Assembly: GCA_020049495.1 (NCBI GenBank)
Contig: JAIFKU010000098.1
Location: forward strand, 1-33,263
Reading direction: 5' to 3'
Source: Accumulibacter sp.
Lineage (GTDB): Bacteria; Pseudomonadota; Gammaproteobacteria; Burkholderiales; Rhodocyclaceae
DNA: 33,263 nucleotides
How positions within the stretch are numbered: position 1 is the stretch's first letter; each line of letters opens with the position of its first letter. This document shows positions 1 to 8,342 of the stretch, piece by piece. The notes under the pieces were generated by a model that was not told where the DNA came from, did not search any database, and saw nothing but the letters and a program-made list of their open reading frames with translations. A program made the translations under genes and the position numbers.

Positions 1-26
1 CGCATATTGATCGATCCCGGCTACCT

Positions 27-84
27 GCTCAGACTCATACCCCGTTGGATTCACACCCCTCGCTCAGACTCATACCCCATTGGA
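27..84. repeat. Pair of 23-bp direct repeats, 35-bp period
   Basis: Positions 27-49 and 62-84 carry the same 23-base word beginning GCTCAGACTCATACCCC and ending TTGGA, with one mismatch (G44 versus A79). The 35-bp period suggests the edge of a short tandem array or the end of a mobile element lying mostly outside the window. The rest of 1-224, downstream of the GGDEF/EAL gene, shows no credible gene. Confidence 0.6.
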
Positions 85-224
85 CAACGCTCCTTTACCT
101 GGATTTTGTAACTGTGTGTACTATGGGCAGCCGCTTTCTGGAATGAGGCAACCAACACTCAGGCCTGAGGTATCCACTGTGCGCGATTGCGAAATGAAGC
201 TTCAGCGCCACTCAGCCTTCCTCG

Positions 225-3200
225 TCAAACACCCGGTGACTTCCACCGGATCAGATCGTCAGCCGGTAGCGGTTTGCTGAAGTAATATCCCTGCAACTCG
301 TCACAACCGGCCGCAGAGAGTGCGAGACGCTGTTCGATGGTCTCCACGCCTTCCGCCACCACCCTGAGCCCGAGTGTATGTCCAAGCCCGATGATGGCCT
401 GGGTAATCGCCAGATCCTTGGGGTCATCAAGCATGTCGCTGACAAAGGACTGGTCGATTTTCAGCTTGTCGATCGGAAAACGGTACAGGTAATTCAGACT
501 CGAATAGCCCGTTCCGAAATCATCCACCGAGAGTACAACGCCAAGCGCCTTGATCAGGTGCAGGATTTCGATGGTACTCGCCATGTCTTCCATCAGCAGC
601 GACTCGGTAAGTTCCAGCTCAATGTGGGCGGGATTGGTGCCATGAAGCTTCAATGCCGTCCTGAGGGTGTCGAGCAGGCCGCCATCCCGGAACTGGGCAA
701 CCGAAAGGTTAACCGACACCGGGATATCTCCCGGGCCGTCGTCCCGCCACGCTGCCTGCTGTCTGCAGGCCTCGGAAAATATCCAGTAGCCGATCGGCAC
801 GATCAGACCGCATTCCTCGGCAACCGGGATAAAGCGCGACGGTGGCACCAGACCGTACTTCGGATGCTGCCAGCGCACCAGAGCCTCGACGCCAAGCAAG
901 CTACCGCTATGTGCATCGACACGCGGTTGATAGTACAGGCGAAGTTCACCGCGTTCGACGGCGCTACGCAGGTCGTGTTCGATTTCCATGCGCTCCCGCG
1001 CACAACGATCCATCTCTGCGGTAAAAAACTGCGCATTGTTGCGGCCTTCCTGCTTGGCCTGATACATCGCGGCATCCGCGTTCCTCATCAGGGTTTCGAC
1101 ATCCCGGCCATCCTCAGGGTAAACCGCGATACCGACGCTGCACGAGATATGGAGTTCGGCACCATCGACATCATGCGGTCTGCGCACCAGAGGAATCAAT
1201 CGTCGTTCGACGATCTGGCTGATTTCATCGCTATCGGCAACGCCGTTGAAGATGATCACGAACTCGTCCCCCCCCAGACGACTGACGGTATCGCCTGCAC
1301 GCACGGCTTCAAGCAGGCATCGCGCCACTGAGCGAAGCAGACCATCGCCGATGTGATGACCGAGCGAATCGTTGATATTCTTGAAGCGGTCGAGATCGAG
1401 AAACAGCACGCCGACCCGCCGGGTGTTCCGGTCGGCCTGCTGGATAGCCACACCCAGACGATCCAGACAGAGCGCACGATTGGGCAGATCCGTCAGGGTA
1501 TCGTGATGGGCAAGATGACTGATGCGCCGTTCGTTATCCTTGCGCTCACTGATATCCAGAAAGGCCGCCACGTAATGGGTAATCGTTCCGCGCTCATCGC
1601 GCAGGGCGTTGAGTACCGCCCAGACCGGAAAGGTCTCGCCGCTCTTGCGCTTGATCCATAGTTCGCCCTGCCACGATCCCCGCACTTTGGCGGTCTTCCA
1701 TAACTGGTTGAAGAATCCGTCCGTATGACGATCGGAACGCATAAAATCCGGGAGTTCACCGACGACTTCCGAGAGTTCATACGCCGTACCGCGACAGAAC
1801 GCCCGATTGACGGTCACAATCACCCGATCGGCGCTGGTCACCATGATGCATTCCGAAGACGCCTCGAACACCTTGGCCCAGAGTTCAAGCCGCGCCTCCA
1901 TCTGCTTGATGCGTCCAATCGGGGTAAACGCAGTGAGTACGGCATCCTGATCCTGGTAGTGCAATCGCCTTGCCGACAGCAGTGCCCAGTGTTCCTCCCT
2001 GCCACCATGCCAGAGTGCTTCGAATTCTTTCACTGCACCGTGATCGGAGAGTTGCTGGAAAAAGCGAGCCCGCTGCGGACTGTCCAGTCCCTTCATCCAT
2101 GGATCTGACGACTGATCCTGGAGCCAATCGAGGGCCGGCAGGTTGGTATGCAACACCTCGTGCTGCGGGATGGCCGTCACCATGAGGGGTATCGGGATGG
2201 CTTCCAGCAATTCGCGCTGTGCCTCGGTTGCTCGCGCACTCGCCGCCAATTCCTGCTCGACCAGACGAGAACGATCGAGCTGCTCGAGCATCTGGTTGAA
2301 CGCATTGACCAAGCGACCGAGTTCATCACCCGACGACCACGTAGCACGCAATGAATAATCGGCCGATCGACTGACCATCTCGGCCGCATCGGAAAGCCGG
2401 CGGATCGGCAGCGCAATCATTCGCGCGACAAAGAACACTACTGTCAGGATCAACAGCAGAAGCAGAACGGCCGCCCCCAGATGCCACCACATTCTCGAAA
2501 ACAGCCGGTCTATGCGCTGGTCGAGCAAATCGTCGAGAGTGACTCCAGCCACCCTCCAGGCAGCGGAAAGTTTATCTCTCAGATCCCGGCTCGCTTCCTT
2601 GATAATACTCGTCGAGTCCTCGCCTGCCCGTTCCAGAGCCGTCTGGCGTGTCTCGGTGCGCAGGGTGTCAATGGCCGCCAGCAGGATGTCGCGCGATGGA
2701 ATCAAGGCCTCCCTGAGTGCCGGTTTGCCGGCCGCCAGCGCCTCTTCATAATCGGCAGCAATACCGCTGGCGATGGCATCGAGCCGCCCTTCGATGATCA
2801 GATATTCGGTTTGGACCTGCGCACGGGTGGCTGAAGTCGTTGCCTGCCCGACCGCTATCGCCTTCTCGCCGATCCGGGAGGCCAGATCGAACAACTCGGG
2901 AAAACGCAGCACCACCAGCGACATCGTGTAATAACTGTCGAGGTCGGGGTCGAGAATCAGATTGGACTGGTTGCCAATGCGCGTAACAAGCGCCTGAACG
3001 GCAAGCGCCATCACATGCGTCTGATCGTTCGCCGCAGTACCGTTATACACCGTGCTATCCAAACGCTGTGCAAGTTTATCGGCCAGCGAATGACTGCCGA
3101 AGCCTTCGCCGTAACGTCGCTCGGCCTCCATCAGCAGCTCTGCAGGCTTTCGTCCCGGTGCTTTGCCATGCCCTGTGCTGCGGGTCGGTAGCAGCGCCTC

Positions 3201-3383
3201 CCGGATTTCGGAAATGTAAGCGTTGCCGACGATCTCCTGGCGCGCAAAATTGATGGCAATGTACTTCTCGTTGATCAGAATGGTGGAAACGAAGATGACC
3301 GCCGACAAGTCAAGCGCGTAGATCAGGATAAGTTTGCGACTTACGCTCAGCCGTCCGATCAGGCGATAAATGAAACTGAACAC
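225..3383 (-). CDS. Membrane sensor diguanylate cyclase/phosphodiesterase (HAMP-PAS-GGDEF-EAL)
   Basis: A 1052-residue inner-membrane protein predicted to make and/or degrade cyclic di-GMP. A membrane segment lies at about 19-36, followed by a long, mostly helical periplasmic sensor (about 40-300), a second membrane segment (302-323), HAMP (about 318-372), a PAS-like stretch (390-490), PAS/PAC (500-612), GGDEF (625-785) and EAL (800-1050). The cyclase signature GGDEF is intact at 704-708, and the inhibitory-site motif RAGD (695-698) sits five residues before it. The phosphodiesterase motifs EAL (833-835), DDFGTGYSS (954-962), KIDQSF (975-980) and EGVET (1011-1015) are also present. Both activities therefore look possible; which one dominates cannot be read from sequence. 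The ATG start follows AGGGAGA at good spacing. A sigma-54 promoter and paired dyads lie upstream. No signal-specific binding motif is recognisable in the periplasmic part. Confidence 0.95.
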   Translation of the reverse strand: MFSFIYRLIGRLSVSRKLILIYALDLSAVIFVSTILINEKYIAINFARQEIVGNAYISEIREALLPTRSTGHGKAPGRKPAELLMEAERRYGEGFGSHSLADKLAQRLDSTVYNGTAANDQTHVMALAVQALVTRIGNQSNLILDPDLDSYYTMSLVVLRFPELFDLASRIGEKAIAVGQATTSATRAQVQTEYLIIEGRLDAIASGIAADYEEALAAGKPALREALIPSRDILLAAIDTLRTETRQTALERAGEDSTSIIKEASRDLRDKLSAAWRVAGVTLDDLLDQRIDRLFSRMWWHLGAAVLLLLLILTVVFFVARMIALPIRRLSDAAEMVSRSADYSLRATWSSGDELGRLVNAFNQMLEQLDRSRLVEQELAASARATEAQRELLEAIPIPLMVTAIPQHEVLHTNLPALDWLQDQSSDPWMKGLDSPQRARFFQQLSDHGAVKEFEALWHGGREEHWALLSARRLHYQDQDAVLTAFTPIGRIKQMEARLELWAKVFEASSECIMVTSADRVIVTVNRAFCRGTAYELSEVVGELPDFMRSDRHTDGFFNQLWKTAKVRGSWQGELWIKRKSGETFPVWAVLNALRDERGTITHYVAAFLDISERKDNERRISHLAHHDTLTDLPNRALCLDRLGVAIQQADRNTRRVGVLFLDLDRFKNINDSLGHHIGDGLLRSVARCLLEAVRAGDTVSRLGGDEFVIIFNGVADSDEISQIVERRLIPLVRRPHDVDGAELHISCSVGIAVYPEDGRDVETLMRNADAAMYQAKQEGRNNAQFFTAEMDRCARERMEIEHDLRSAVERGELRLYYQPRVDAHSGSLLGVEALVRWQHPKYGLVPPSRFIPVAEECGLIVPIGYWIFSEACRQQAAWRDDGPGDIPVSVNLSVAQFRDGGLLDTLRTALKLHGTNPAHIELELTESLLMEDMASTIEILHLIKALGVVLSVDDFGTGYSSLNYLYRFPIDKLKIDQSFVSDMLDDPKDLAITQAIIGLGHTLGLRVVAEGVETIEQRLALSAAGCDELQGYYFSKPLPADDLIRWKSPGV

Positions 3384-3416
3384 ACTGTATCTCCCTTTGT
3401 CTTTTTAACTCTTATA

Positions 3417-3432
3417 GGCAATAAACGCGCCA
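3417..3432 (-). promoter_or_regulatory. Sigma-54 (-24/-12) promoter of the GGDEF/EAL gene
   Basis: The minus strand reads TGGCGCGTTTATTGCC from 3432 to 3417. It matches TGGCACG-N4-TTGCW with the GG and GC doublets at exact spacing, a single A-to-G change in the -24 block and C in place of W at the last position. Transcription would start near 3406, giving a leader of about 23 nt that contains the ribosome-binding site. A TATAAG hexamer lies just downstream, but no -35 partner was found for a sigma-70 alternative. Confidence 0.72.
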
Positions 3433-3506
3433 TTCCAGAGAAAATCGCAGGACTCAGGGCGAAGGGACAGTTTGCAAGCCAGGGAATGCTCCATATCGAT
3501 ACGCTG

Positions 3507-3523
3507 CGCACTGGAGCAGTGCG
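3507..3523. promoter_or_regulatory. Dyad 1, NtrC-like enhancer site
   Basis: A perfect 17-bp inverted repeat, CGCACTG-GAG-CAGTGCG, centred at 3515, about 109 bp upstream of the predicted sigma-54 start. It contains GCAC-N7-GTGC, the core spacing of NtrC-type enhancer sites. The cognate activator cannot be named from sequence alone. Confidence 0.65.
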
Positions 3524-3546
3524 TATTTTGTCCGTCAAGAAAGGAA

Positions 3547-3563
3547 CGCACTGAAACAGTGCG
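3547..3563. promoter_or_regulatory. Dyad 2, NtrC-like enhancer site
   Basis: CGCACTG-AAA-CAGTGCG has the same arms as dyad 1 and only a different 3-bp centre. The two centres are 40 bp apart, close to four helical turns, which would place two activator dimers on nearly the same face of the DNA. Confidence 0.65.
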
Positions 3564-3731
3564 ACCTGAAATCACTTCGAAACATCGAGCCATCGTCACC
3601 AGAGCCTCGGTTCACCGATAGTTGCACCTTCAACAAACCCTTATATCACTCGTCAATACGCCGATTCAGCAGGATAATGGCTATTGACCTGTGCATCGAT
3701 AACCACCACTTGTGTTGAGGGACAGCAACGA

Positions 3732-4562
3732 ATGAAGGCGACCGATTTTCAGTTTTTACGCCGGCTTGGCCTGGCCGCGCTGCTGGCCACTGTGATCCTT
3801 TGCTCATGGCTTGCACCGCTGGACAGGGCCGCCAGCGAGCAGGTCGACGCCGGTCTGAAGCGGGCGCTGGTCAGCTTCGCTACGGCCAGAGCGCTCAATG
3901 CGGTCATCTCCGTGGCTCAGGGTACGGAGGTAGCCTTCGAACCGGCCGGCATCGGCATGGTTTTTACCCCCGGCCAGTTGCTCGACCCGCTTAACGATCT
4001 GGTCGAACGGTTCTCCAATCTGATGCTGGCCGCAAGTATCGCCTTCGGCATTCAGAAGGTGTTTCTCAGCATCGGCGCGCACTGGCTCGCCTCTTCCTTG
4101 CTGACCGTAGTTGCACTGGGCTGGGGAGCGCTCCATCTGCGCCCGAAGCCAGTTCCTGCCTTGCTCTCGCGCTTGTTGATCGTGCTCTTGATGATCCGTT
4201 TTGCTATCCCTGTCGTTACCATTGGAACCGACATGCTGTTCCGGGAATTCATGGCCGCAGATTATCAGTCGAGCCAGCAAGCGATTGACATGACGTCCGG
4301 CCAGATAACCCAACTCAACCCACCCGGTTCGACTACCAGTGACGTTCAGGGAGCACTTGAAAAGTTCAAGGGCTGGTGGTCACAAAATGCTGATGTAAAA
4401 GTGCTCTTCGAGAATCTGAAGCAGGCTGCCGAGCAGTCAGCGGAACACATGATCAAGCTGATGGCAATTTTCCTGCTGCAAACGCTGGTTATTCCCTTGT
4501 TCCTGCTCTGGGGCTTGTATGGCGTTGCCAGGGGCGCTTTCAGGTGGCCCGCAGAAAGATGA
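3732..4562 (+). CDS. Unknown multi-spanning membrane protein
   Basis: A 276-residue protein of no family I recognise. Hydrophobic segments lie at about 11-29, 94-135 (probably two spans), 143-164 and 247-268. A soluble stretch of about 80 residues separates the last two and contains Lys- and Gln-rich helical sequence. A short charged tail ends the protein. The ATG at 3732 was chosen because it directly precedes a typical Lys-then-hydrophobic N terminus and follows GAGGG about 12 nt upstream. An in-frame TTG at 3684 would add 16 atypical residues. The VOC gene follows after 53 bp on the same strand and may be cotranscribed. There is no domain evidence for transport or signalling. Confidence 0.8.
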   Translation: MKATDFQFLRRLGLAALLATVILCSWLAPLDRAASEQVDAGLKRALVSFATARALNAVISVAQGTEVAFEPAGIGMVFTPGQLLDPLNDLVERFSNLMLAASIAFGIQKVFLSIGAHWLASSLLTVVALGWGALHLRPKPVPALLSRLLIVLLMIRFAIPVVTIGTDMLFREFMAADYQSSQQAIDMTSGQITQLNPPGSTTSDVQGALEKFKGWWSQNADVKVLFENLKQAAEQSAEHMIKLMAIFLLQTLVIPLFLLWGLYGVARGAFRWPAER

Positions 4563-4615
4563 TGTAGAAACATCCTGCCCAGAGAAACCCCCACTTCATT
4601 TCAAGGACTCATCCC

Positions 4616-5005
4616 ATGCGCATCGACCATGTCGCACTCTGGAGCTCAGACCTTGAACGGTGCAAGCGCTTCTACGTCGCCTACTTCGGCGCAGTCGCTG
4701 GAGAAAACTACGTCAACCCGGCCAAGGGCTTCACGTCGTGCTTTCTCAGCTTCGCTGACGGTGCACGCATTGAAGCCATGAGCACAACGATCCTTTCCCC
4801 GCTGGTCATTGAAGCAGGCGCTCAACGCATGGGCTTGACGCACCTCGCCATCTCGCCTGGCTCCGAAGCGCTTGTCGACGAACTCACGCAAAGACTTCGG
4901 AACGATGGATTTCCCATTATGGATGGCCCACGACGAACCGGAGACGGCTACTACGAGAGCGTCACGCTTGACCCCGATGGAAACCGCATTGAAATAACGG
5001 CATGA
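4616..5005 (+). CDS. VOC (glyoxalase/bleomycin-resistance fold) protein
   Basis: A 129-residue single-domain protein of the vicinal oxygen chelate superfamily, with two beta-alpha-beta-beta-beta modules. The expected metal ligands are visible at H5, E53, H76 and E126, the set used by glyoxalase I-like enzymes. The C-terminal LDPDGNRIEI block is typical. The substrate cannot be told: lactoylglutathione lyase, a methylmalonyl-CoA epimerase-like role or an antibiotic-binding role would all share this fold, and this short form most resembles the uncharacterised VOC group. AAGGA precedes the ATG at good spacing. It ends tail to tail with the EamA gene, 30 bp apart. Confidence 0.88.
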   Translation: MRIDHVALWSSDLERCKRFYVAYFGAVAGENYVNPAKGFTSCFLSFADGARIEAMSTTILSPLVIEAGAQRMGLTHLAISPGSEALVDELTQRLRNDGFPIMDGPRRTGDGYYESVTLDPDGNRIEITA

Positions 5006-5035
5006 CATAGATTTGCCGCCTGCAGGCGTGGGCGA

Positions 5036-5992
5036 TCAGGCAGACGAAGCGCGGGCTGGAGCCGTCGGCCGCGGGATGTCTTCCCTGGTCACCAGCCAGA
5101 TGCCGTAGCACACCAGCGCCAGTGCAACCATGTTCTTCCATTCCAGGATACTTTCACCAAGGAAAATGGCGGAAAGAATGGCTCCGAAGATGGGCACCAG
5201 GAAATTGAATACCGAGACCATTCCGACCCGGTTGTACTTCAACAGAACGGCCCACAAGGCGATCGAAACCGATGACAGCAGCACCAGGTAGAAAAGAAGC
5301 GCCGAAGATTTCAACGTAAACCCGGTCAAGGTACCGCCGGTGAGATACCCCGCCAGAACCAGTACCGTGCCGCCGATAAGCAGTTGATAACCGGTCAGGA
5401 CGATCGAATCCATTTTCTGTGAAATTTTCTTGCCGTAAATCGTTGCCGCGGAAAGGATAAACGCCGCAATCACAATGAAACCCTCGCCGAGCAGGGTGAA
5501 CTGGAAATCCAGCAAATCCTTGCTGAAATTAACCACCATCACACCGGCGAAACCAATCAGGCAGCCGACCACCTTGTTCACACTCAACCGGTCATTCCGA
5601 TAAATGAAATGCGCCAGCAATACGCTGAAGAAGATATTGGTTGAGTTCATGATCGAACTTTTGACTCCGGTGGCGTAAGCCAGCCCGATATAGAAAAAGA
5701 CGTACTGGGCCGTTGTCTGTGTCAGCCCCAGGGTAGTGATTTCGCGCAGGTCCTTGCAGTTCAGCTTCAAGGCATCGCGTCGGGTCAACGCGGCCATGAG
5801 CAGCAACACCAATCCGGCAAACAGGAAACGATAGCCGGCAAAAACCATTTTTGATGGGATATCGGTCGGCGCTATGGTAAACAGTGCGTAGCCATTCTTG
5901 ATGGCCGGGTAGGAACTCCCCCACAACAGGCAACAAAGTGTAGCCAGCAGGAAAACCACCTTGCGATTGGAGAAAAAAGGAGACGGGGTCAA
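5036..5992 (-). CDS. EamA/DMT-family transporter
   Basis: A 318-residue inner-membrane permease of the drug/metabolite transporter superfamily. It has about ten hydrophobic helices arranged as two EamA repeats. The first repeat carries the usual N-terminal LLWGSSYPAIK-type motif; the second ends with a glycine/glutamate block near FLGES. Known relatives export amino acids, nucleosides or drugs; the cargo here is unknown. The start is a TTG preceded by AGGAAA. A GTG at codon 12 is an alternative and would remove a short polar leader. It is the last of three leftward genes (SrkA-like kinase, small unknown protein, this one), with gaps of 151 and 79 bp that leave cotranscription open. Confidence 0.88.
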   Translation of the reverse strand: MTPSPFFSNRKVVFLLATLCCLLWGSSYPAIKNGYALFTIAPTDIPSKMVFAGYRFLFAGLVLLLMAALTRRDALKLNCKDLREITTLGLTQTTAQYVFFYIGLAYATGVKSSIMNSTNIFFSVLLAHFIYRNDRLSVNKVVGCLIGFAGVMVVNFSKDLLDFQFTLLGEGFIVIAAFILSAATIYGKKISQKMDSIVLTGYQLLIGGTVLVLAGYLTGGTLTGFTLKSSALLFYLVLLSSVSIALWAVLLKYNRVGMVSVFNFLVPIFGAILSAIFLGESILEWKNMVALALVCYGIWLVTREDIPRPTAPARASSA

Positions 5993-6071
5993 GAGTTTCC
6001 TGGCGTGCCGAAGGAAGCGGATTATACCGTGACCGCCACTCCGGATCGGGAAGAAAGCGGCACGATTTCCT

Positions 6072-6326
6072 TCAGGTCAATATACGGGTTACCCCTGCAT
6101 CATCCACACCGATCAGGCAGAACCCCGGATGCGGGCGGAAAACCTTGCCCGTAGTCGAATCCAGGAGACTGTCGGCCATCGTCAGCAGGGTCAAAGCAGA
6201 AATCCCCAGCCGTCCGAGATAATCAATGTTGTTGATGCGGCAAACTTCGCCGCTTTCCATGGCTTTCTCAACCATGGGCAGCACGGTTTCGATACTATCC
6301 GAGCAATTCAGCGTGATATCGAGCAT
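6072..6326 (-). CDS. Small conserved-type protein of unknown function
   Basis: An 84-residue soluble protein, not recognised. The ATG at 6326 was chosen over an upstream start at 6422 because AGGGAAA sits just before it and the extra 32 residues would be low-quality sequence. The body is acidic, with an amphipathic helical region around MVEKAMESGEVCRIN and a C-terminal beta-rich part around HPGFCLIGVDDAGV. There is no membrane segment and no metal motif. It lies between the kinase gene and the transporter gene on the same strand. Confidence 0.65.
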   Translation of the reverse strand: MLDITLNCSDSIETVLPMVEKAMESGEVCRINNIDYLGRLGISALTLLTMADSLLDSTTGKVFRPHPGFCLIGVDDAGVTRILT

Positions 6327-6477
6327 GGCATTTCCCTGAGGCTTATTGGGCCAAAGGGCCTCACTGCCTGGTTTCCGTGATGGATGGACGTCTGCTTCCT
6401 GCTTTTTTCCATCCAACACCACGCATAACGCATGCCAGCAGGGTTTTCTGACTTCTGACCGTTGATTGCCGGCAAGC

Positions 6478-7479
6478 TTACGAAGACCAGAGCGGCGGCT
6501 CTTGCATCAGGGCGATCTGTTCACGCAATTCGAGAATCCGGTCCTGCCAGTATCGCGGCGTATTGAACCACGGGAAGGCTGCCGGGAAAGCCGGATCATC
6601 CCAGCGCCGGGCCAGCCAGCCGGCGTAATGAATGAGACGCAGGGTTCGTAAAGCCTCAACGAGATGCAGTTCACGTGGTTCGAACTCGAAGAAGTCCTCG
6701 TAACCCGCGAGCACCTCAGCCAGTTGGCGAACCTGTTCCGCCCGCTCGCCGGAAAGCAGCATCCATAGATCCTGGATGGCCGGCCCCATGCGGGAATCGT
6801 CAAAATCGACAAAGAATGGCCCGGCATCTCCATTGCGGCCTTCACCCTCCACCCACAACACGTTGCCGGCATGACAGTCGCCGTGCAGGCGCAACAGGGC
6901 GACCTTGCCCGCGCGGTCGAAGCAGTGGCGGACGCCATCAAGCGCCTGATCGACAACACCGAAATAGACGTCGGCCAGATCCGGCGGAAGGAATTCGCCG
7001 CGTAGCAGGAAATCTCGCGGTTCCTCGCCGAAGTTGCGGATATTGAGTTCGGGACGCTCGGCAAAGGGTTTGAGCGCGCCCACCGCGTGAATCCGGCCAA
7101 TAAAGCGTCCCATCCATTCGAGGGTTTGCCCGCTATCGAATTCCGGTGCCCTGCCGCCCTGCCTAGTAAACACCGAAAAGCGCAGATCGCCATGCCGGTG
7201 CAGCGTCTGCCCGGCAATGACGAGCGGCGCCACGACCGGCAACTCGCGCGCAGCCAGTTCCAGGGAGAAAGCATGTTCTTCAAGGATCGCCGCATCGGAC
7301 CAGCGACCGGCACGGTAGAACTTGGCGACCAGCGGTGCGCCTTCCTCCATGTAGACCTGATAGACGCGGTTCTCGTAGCTGTTGAGTGCCAGCAGACGCC
7401 CGTCCGGACAAAGCCCGATACTTTCGAGCGCGTCAAGCAGGGAGTCGGGCGTCAGGGAGGAAAAAGGTGTTGTATTCAT
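6478..7479 (-). CDS. srkA: SrkA/YihE-type stress response kinase
   Basis: A 333-residue protein of the APH/choline-kinase-like fold, aligning by eye with E. coli SrkA (328 residues) from its N terminus (SLTPDSLLDALESIG, then LNSYENRVYQV). The nucleotide-binding lysine lies in VAKFYR, the catalytic-loop motif is HGDCHAGNVLW, and the metal-binding motif is VDFDDSRMG. In E. coli this serine/threonine kinase protects stressed cells by countering MazE/MazF-type death signalling. The ATG at 7479 matches the family start but has no clear Shine-Dalgarno sequence. An ATG at 7557 would add 26 residues and lie only 29 bp from the divergent spermidine-synthase-like gene. Confidence 0.9.
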   Translation of the reverse strand: MNTTPFSSLTPDSLLDALESIGLCPDGRLLALNSYENRVYQVYMEEGAPLVAKFYRAGRWSDAAILEEHAFSLELAARELPVVAPLVIAGQTLHRHGDLRFSVFTRQGGRAPEFDSGQTLEWMGRFIGRIHAVGALKPFAERPELNIRNFGEEPRDFLLRGEFLPPDLADVYFGVVDQALDGVRHCFDRAGKVALLRLHGDCHAGNVLWVEGEGRNGDAGPFFVDFDDSRMGPAIQDLWMLLSGERAEQVRQLAEVLAGYEDFFEFEPRELHLVEALRTLRLIHYAGWLARRWDDPAFPAAFPWFNTPRYWQDRILELREQIALMQEPPLWSS

Positions 7480-7586
7480 TGCGTCAGCATACACCGGTTC
7501 GGCTGCCCGAATGTCATGGTGTTCCGCTGTTGGCTGCGACACGTTAAGATTCTGCATCTACTTCAACCCGCCAGTGATCAACGCCC

Positions 7587-8342
7587 ATGGCCGAAAACTC
7601 GATCGAGGTCAGCGAAAATGCTGGCGTGCGCTACCTGCATTTCAGTGCCGACTGGATTCAGGGGGCCATGCGCATCCAGCGTCCCAATGTGCTGGAACTC
7701 GCTTACACCCGCGAGATGATGGCCGGACTGCTGCTGCGCGATGCACCATGGCCGCGTGAAGCCTTGCTGATCGGTCTGGGAGCCGGATCGCTGGCCAAAT
7801 TCATTTATCACAACCTGCCGGATACAAGGATCACGGTCATTGAAATCGATCCTCAGGTCGAAATCATCGCCCGCCTGCATTTCAAGCTGCCGGCCGATGC
7901 GAAACGCTTGCGTATCATCATCGCGGATGGCGCCGAATACATGCTGAAAGACGGCAGGAAATTCGACGCCATTCTCGTTGATGGTTTCGACAAGGAAGGA
8001 CGCGCCGGCGTGCTCGATACCTTGCCCTTCTATCAGGCCTGCCGCGCGCGCCTTAGCAGCAGCGGCTTGCTGGCCGTCAATCTGCTCGGCCGCAGCAAGG
8101 GTTTTCAGGCCAGCGCAGAGCGTATTGCCAGTGCTTTCGCCGATCGTTCGCTGGTTTTCCCTTCCTGCGACAGCGGCAATACCATCGCTTTTGCCACGGG
8201 CGGCGACCCCGTCGAGGTCACGCTGGACGAATTGATCACCCGTGCCAATCACCTGAACAAGGAAACCAGCCTCAACCTGACAGCCACCATCCCGCGGCTG
8301 CAAGCCGCAGGAAAGCTGGTACAGGACCGGCTGATCATCTGA
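7587..8342 (+). CDS. Spermidine synthase-like class I methyltransferase-fold protein
   Basis: A 251-residue Rossmann-fold protein related to SpeE. The nucleotide/SAM-binding loop is LLIGLGAGSLAKF (about 60-72). It is followed by the acidic end of strand 2 (VIEIDPQV), an IIADGAEY block, and the catalytic-aspartate region ILVDGFDKEG. It lacks the N-terminal beta-hairpin domain of true spermidine synthases, so aminopropyl transfer is not assured. It is best called a spermidine synthase-like protein. No strong ribosome-binding site is visible. Its stop codon directly abuts the stop codon of the convergent chelatase gene. Confidence 0.82.
   Translation: MAENSIEVSENAGVRYLHFSADWIQGAMRIQRPNVLELAYTREMMAGLLLRDAPWPREALLIGLGAGSLAKFIYHNLPDTRITVIEIDPQVEIIARLHFKLPADAKRLRIIIADGAEYMLKDGRKFDAILVDGFDKEGRAGVLDTLPFYQACRARLSSSGLLAVNLLGRSKGFQASAERIASAFADRSLVFPSCDSGNTIAFATGGDPVEVTLDELITRANHLNKETSLNLTATIPRLQAAGKLVQDRLII

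Larger units (their letters stand above)
3384..3731. other. 348-bp divergent intergenic region
   Basis: This region separates the GGDEF/EAL gene (leftward) from an unknown membrane-protein gene (rightward). It holds a sigma-54-type promoter facing left and two identical-arm dyads. No convincing promoter for the rightward gene was found. A 64-codon reading frame at 3405-3599 overlaps both regulatory elements and is not considered real. A 13-codon ATG frame at 3677 ends just before the rightward gene; whether it is translated is unknown. Confidence 0.6.

Noticed and set aside
80-280. 66-codon plus-strand frame at the left edge
   Set aside because: Overlaps a direct repeat and the end of the GGDEF/EAL gene; no supporting signal.
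378-1331. 317-codon plus-strand frame opposite the EAL/GGDEF coding region
   Set aside because: Shadow of conserved EAL sequence.
3405-3599. 64-codon minus-strand reading frame upstream of the GGDEF/EAL gene
   Set aside because: It overlaps the sigma-54 promoter and both dyads, has no ribosome-binding site that stands out, and has odd composition.
5017-5028. Palindrome CGCCTGCAGGCG between the VOC and EamA genes as a terminator
   Set aside because: It is only 12 bp with no loop and no T tract; too weak to call.
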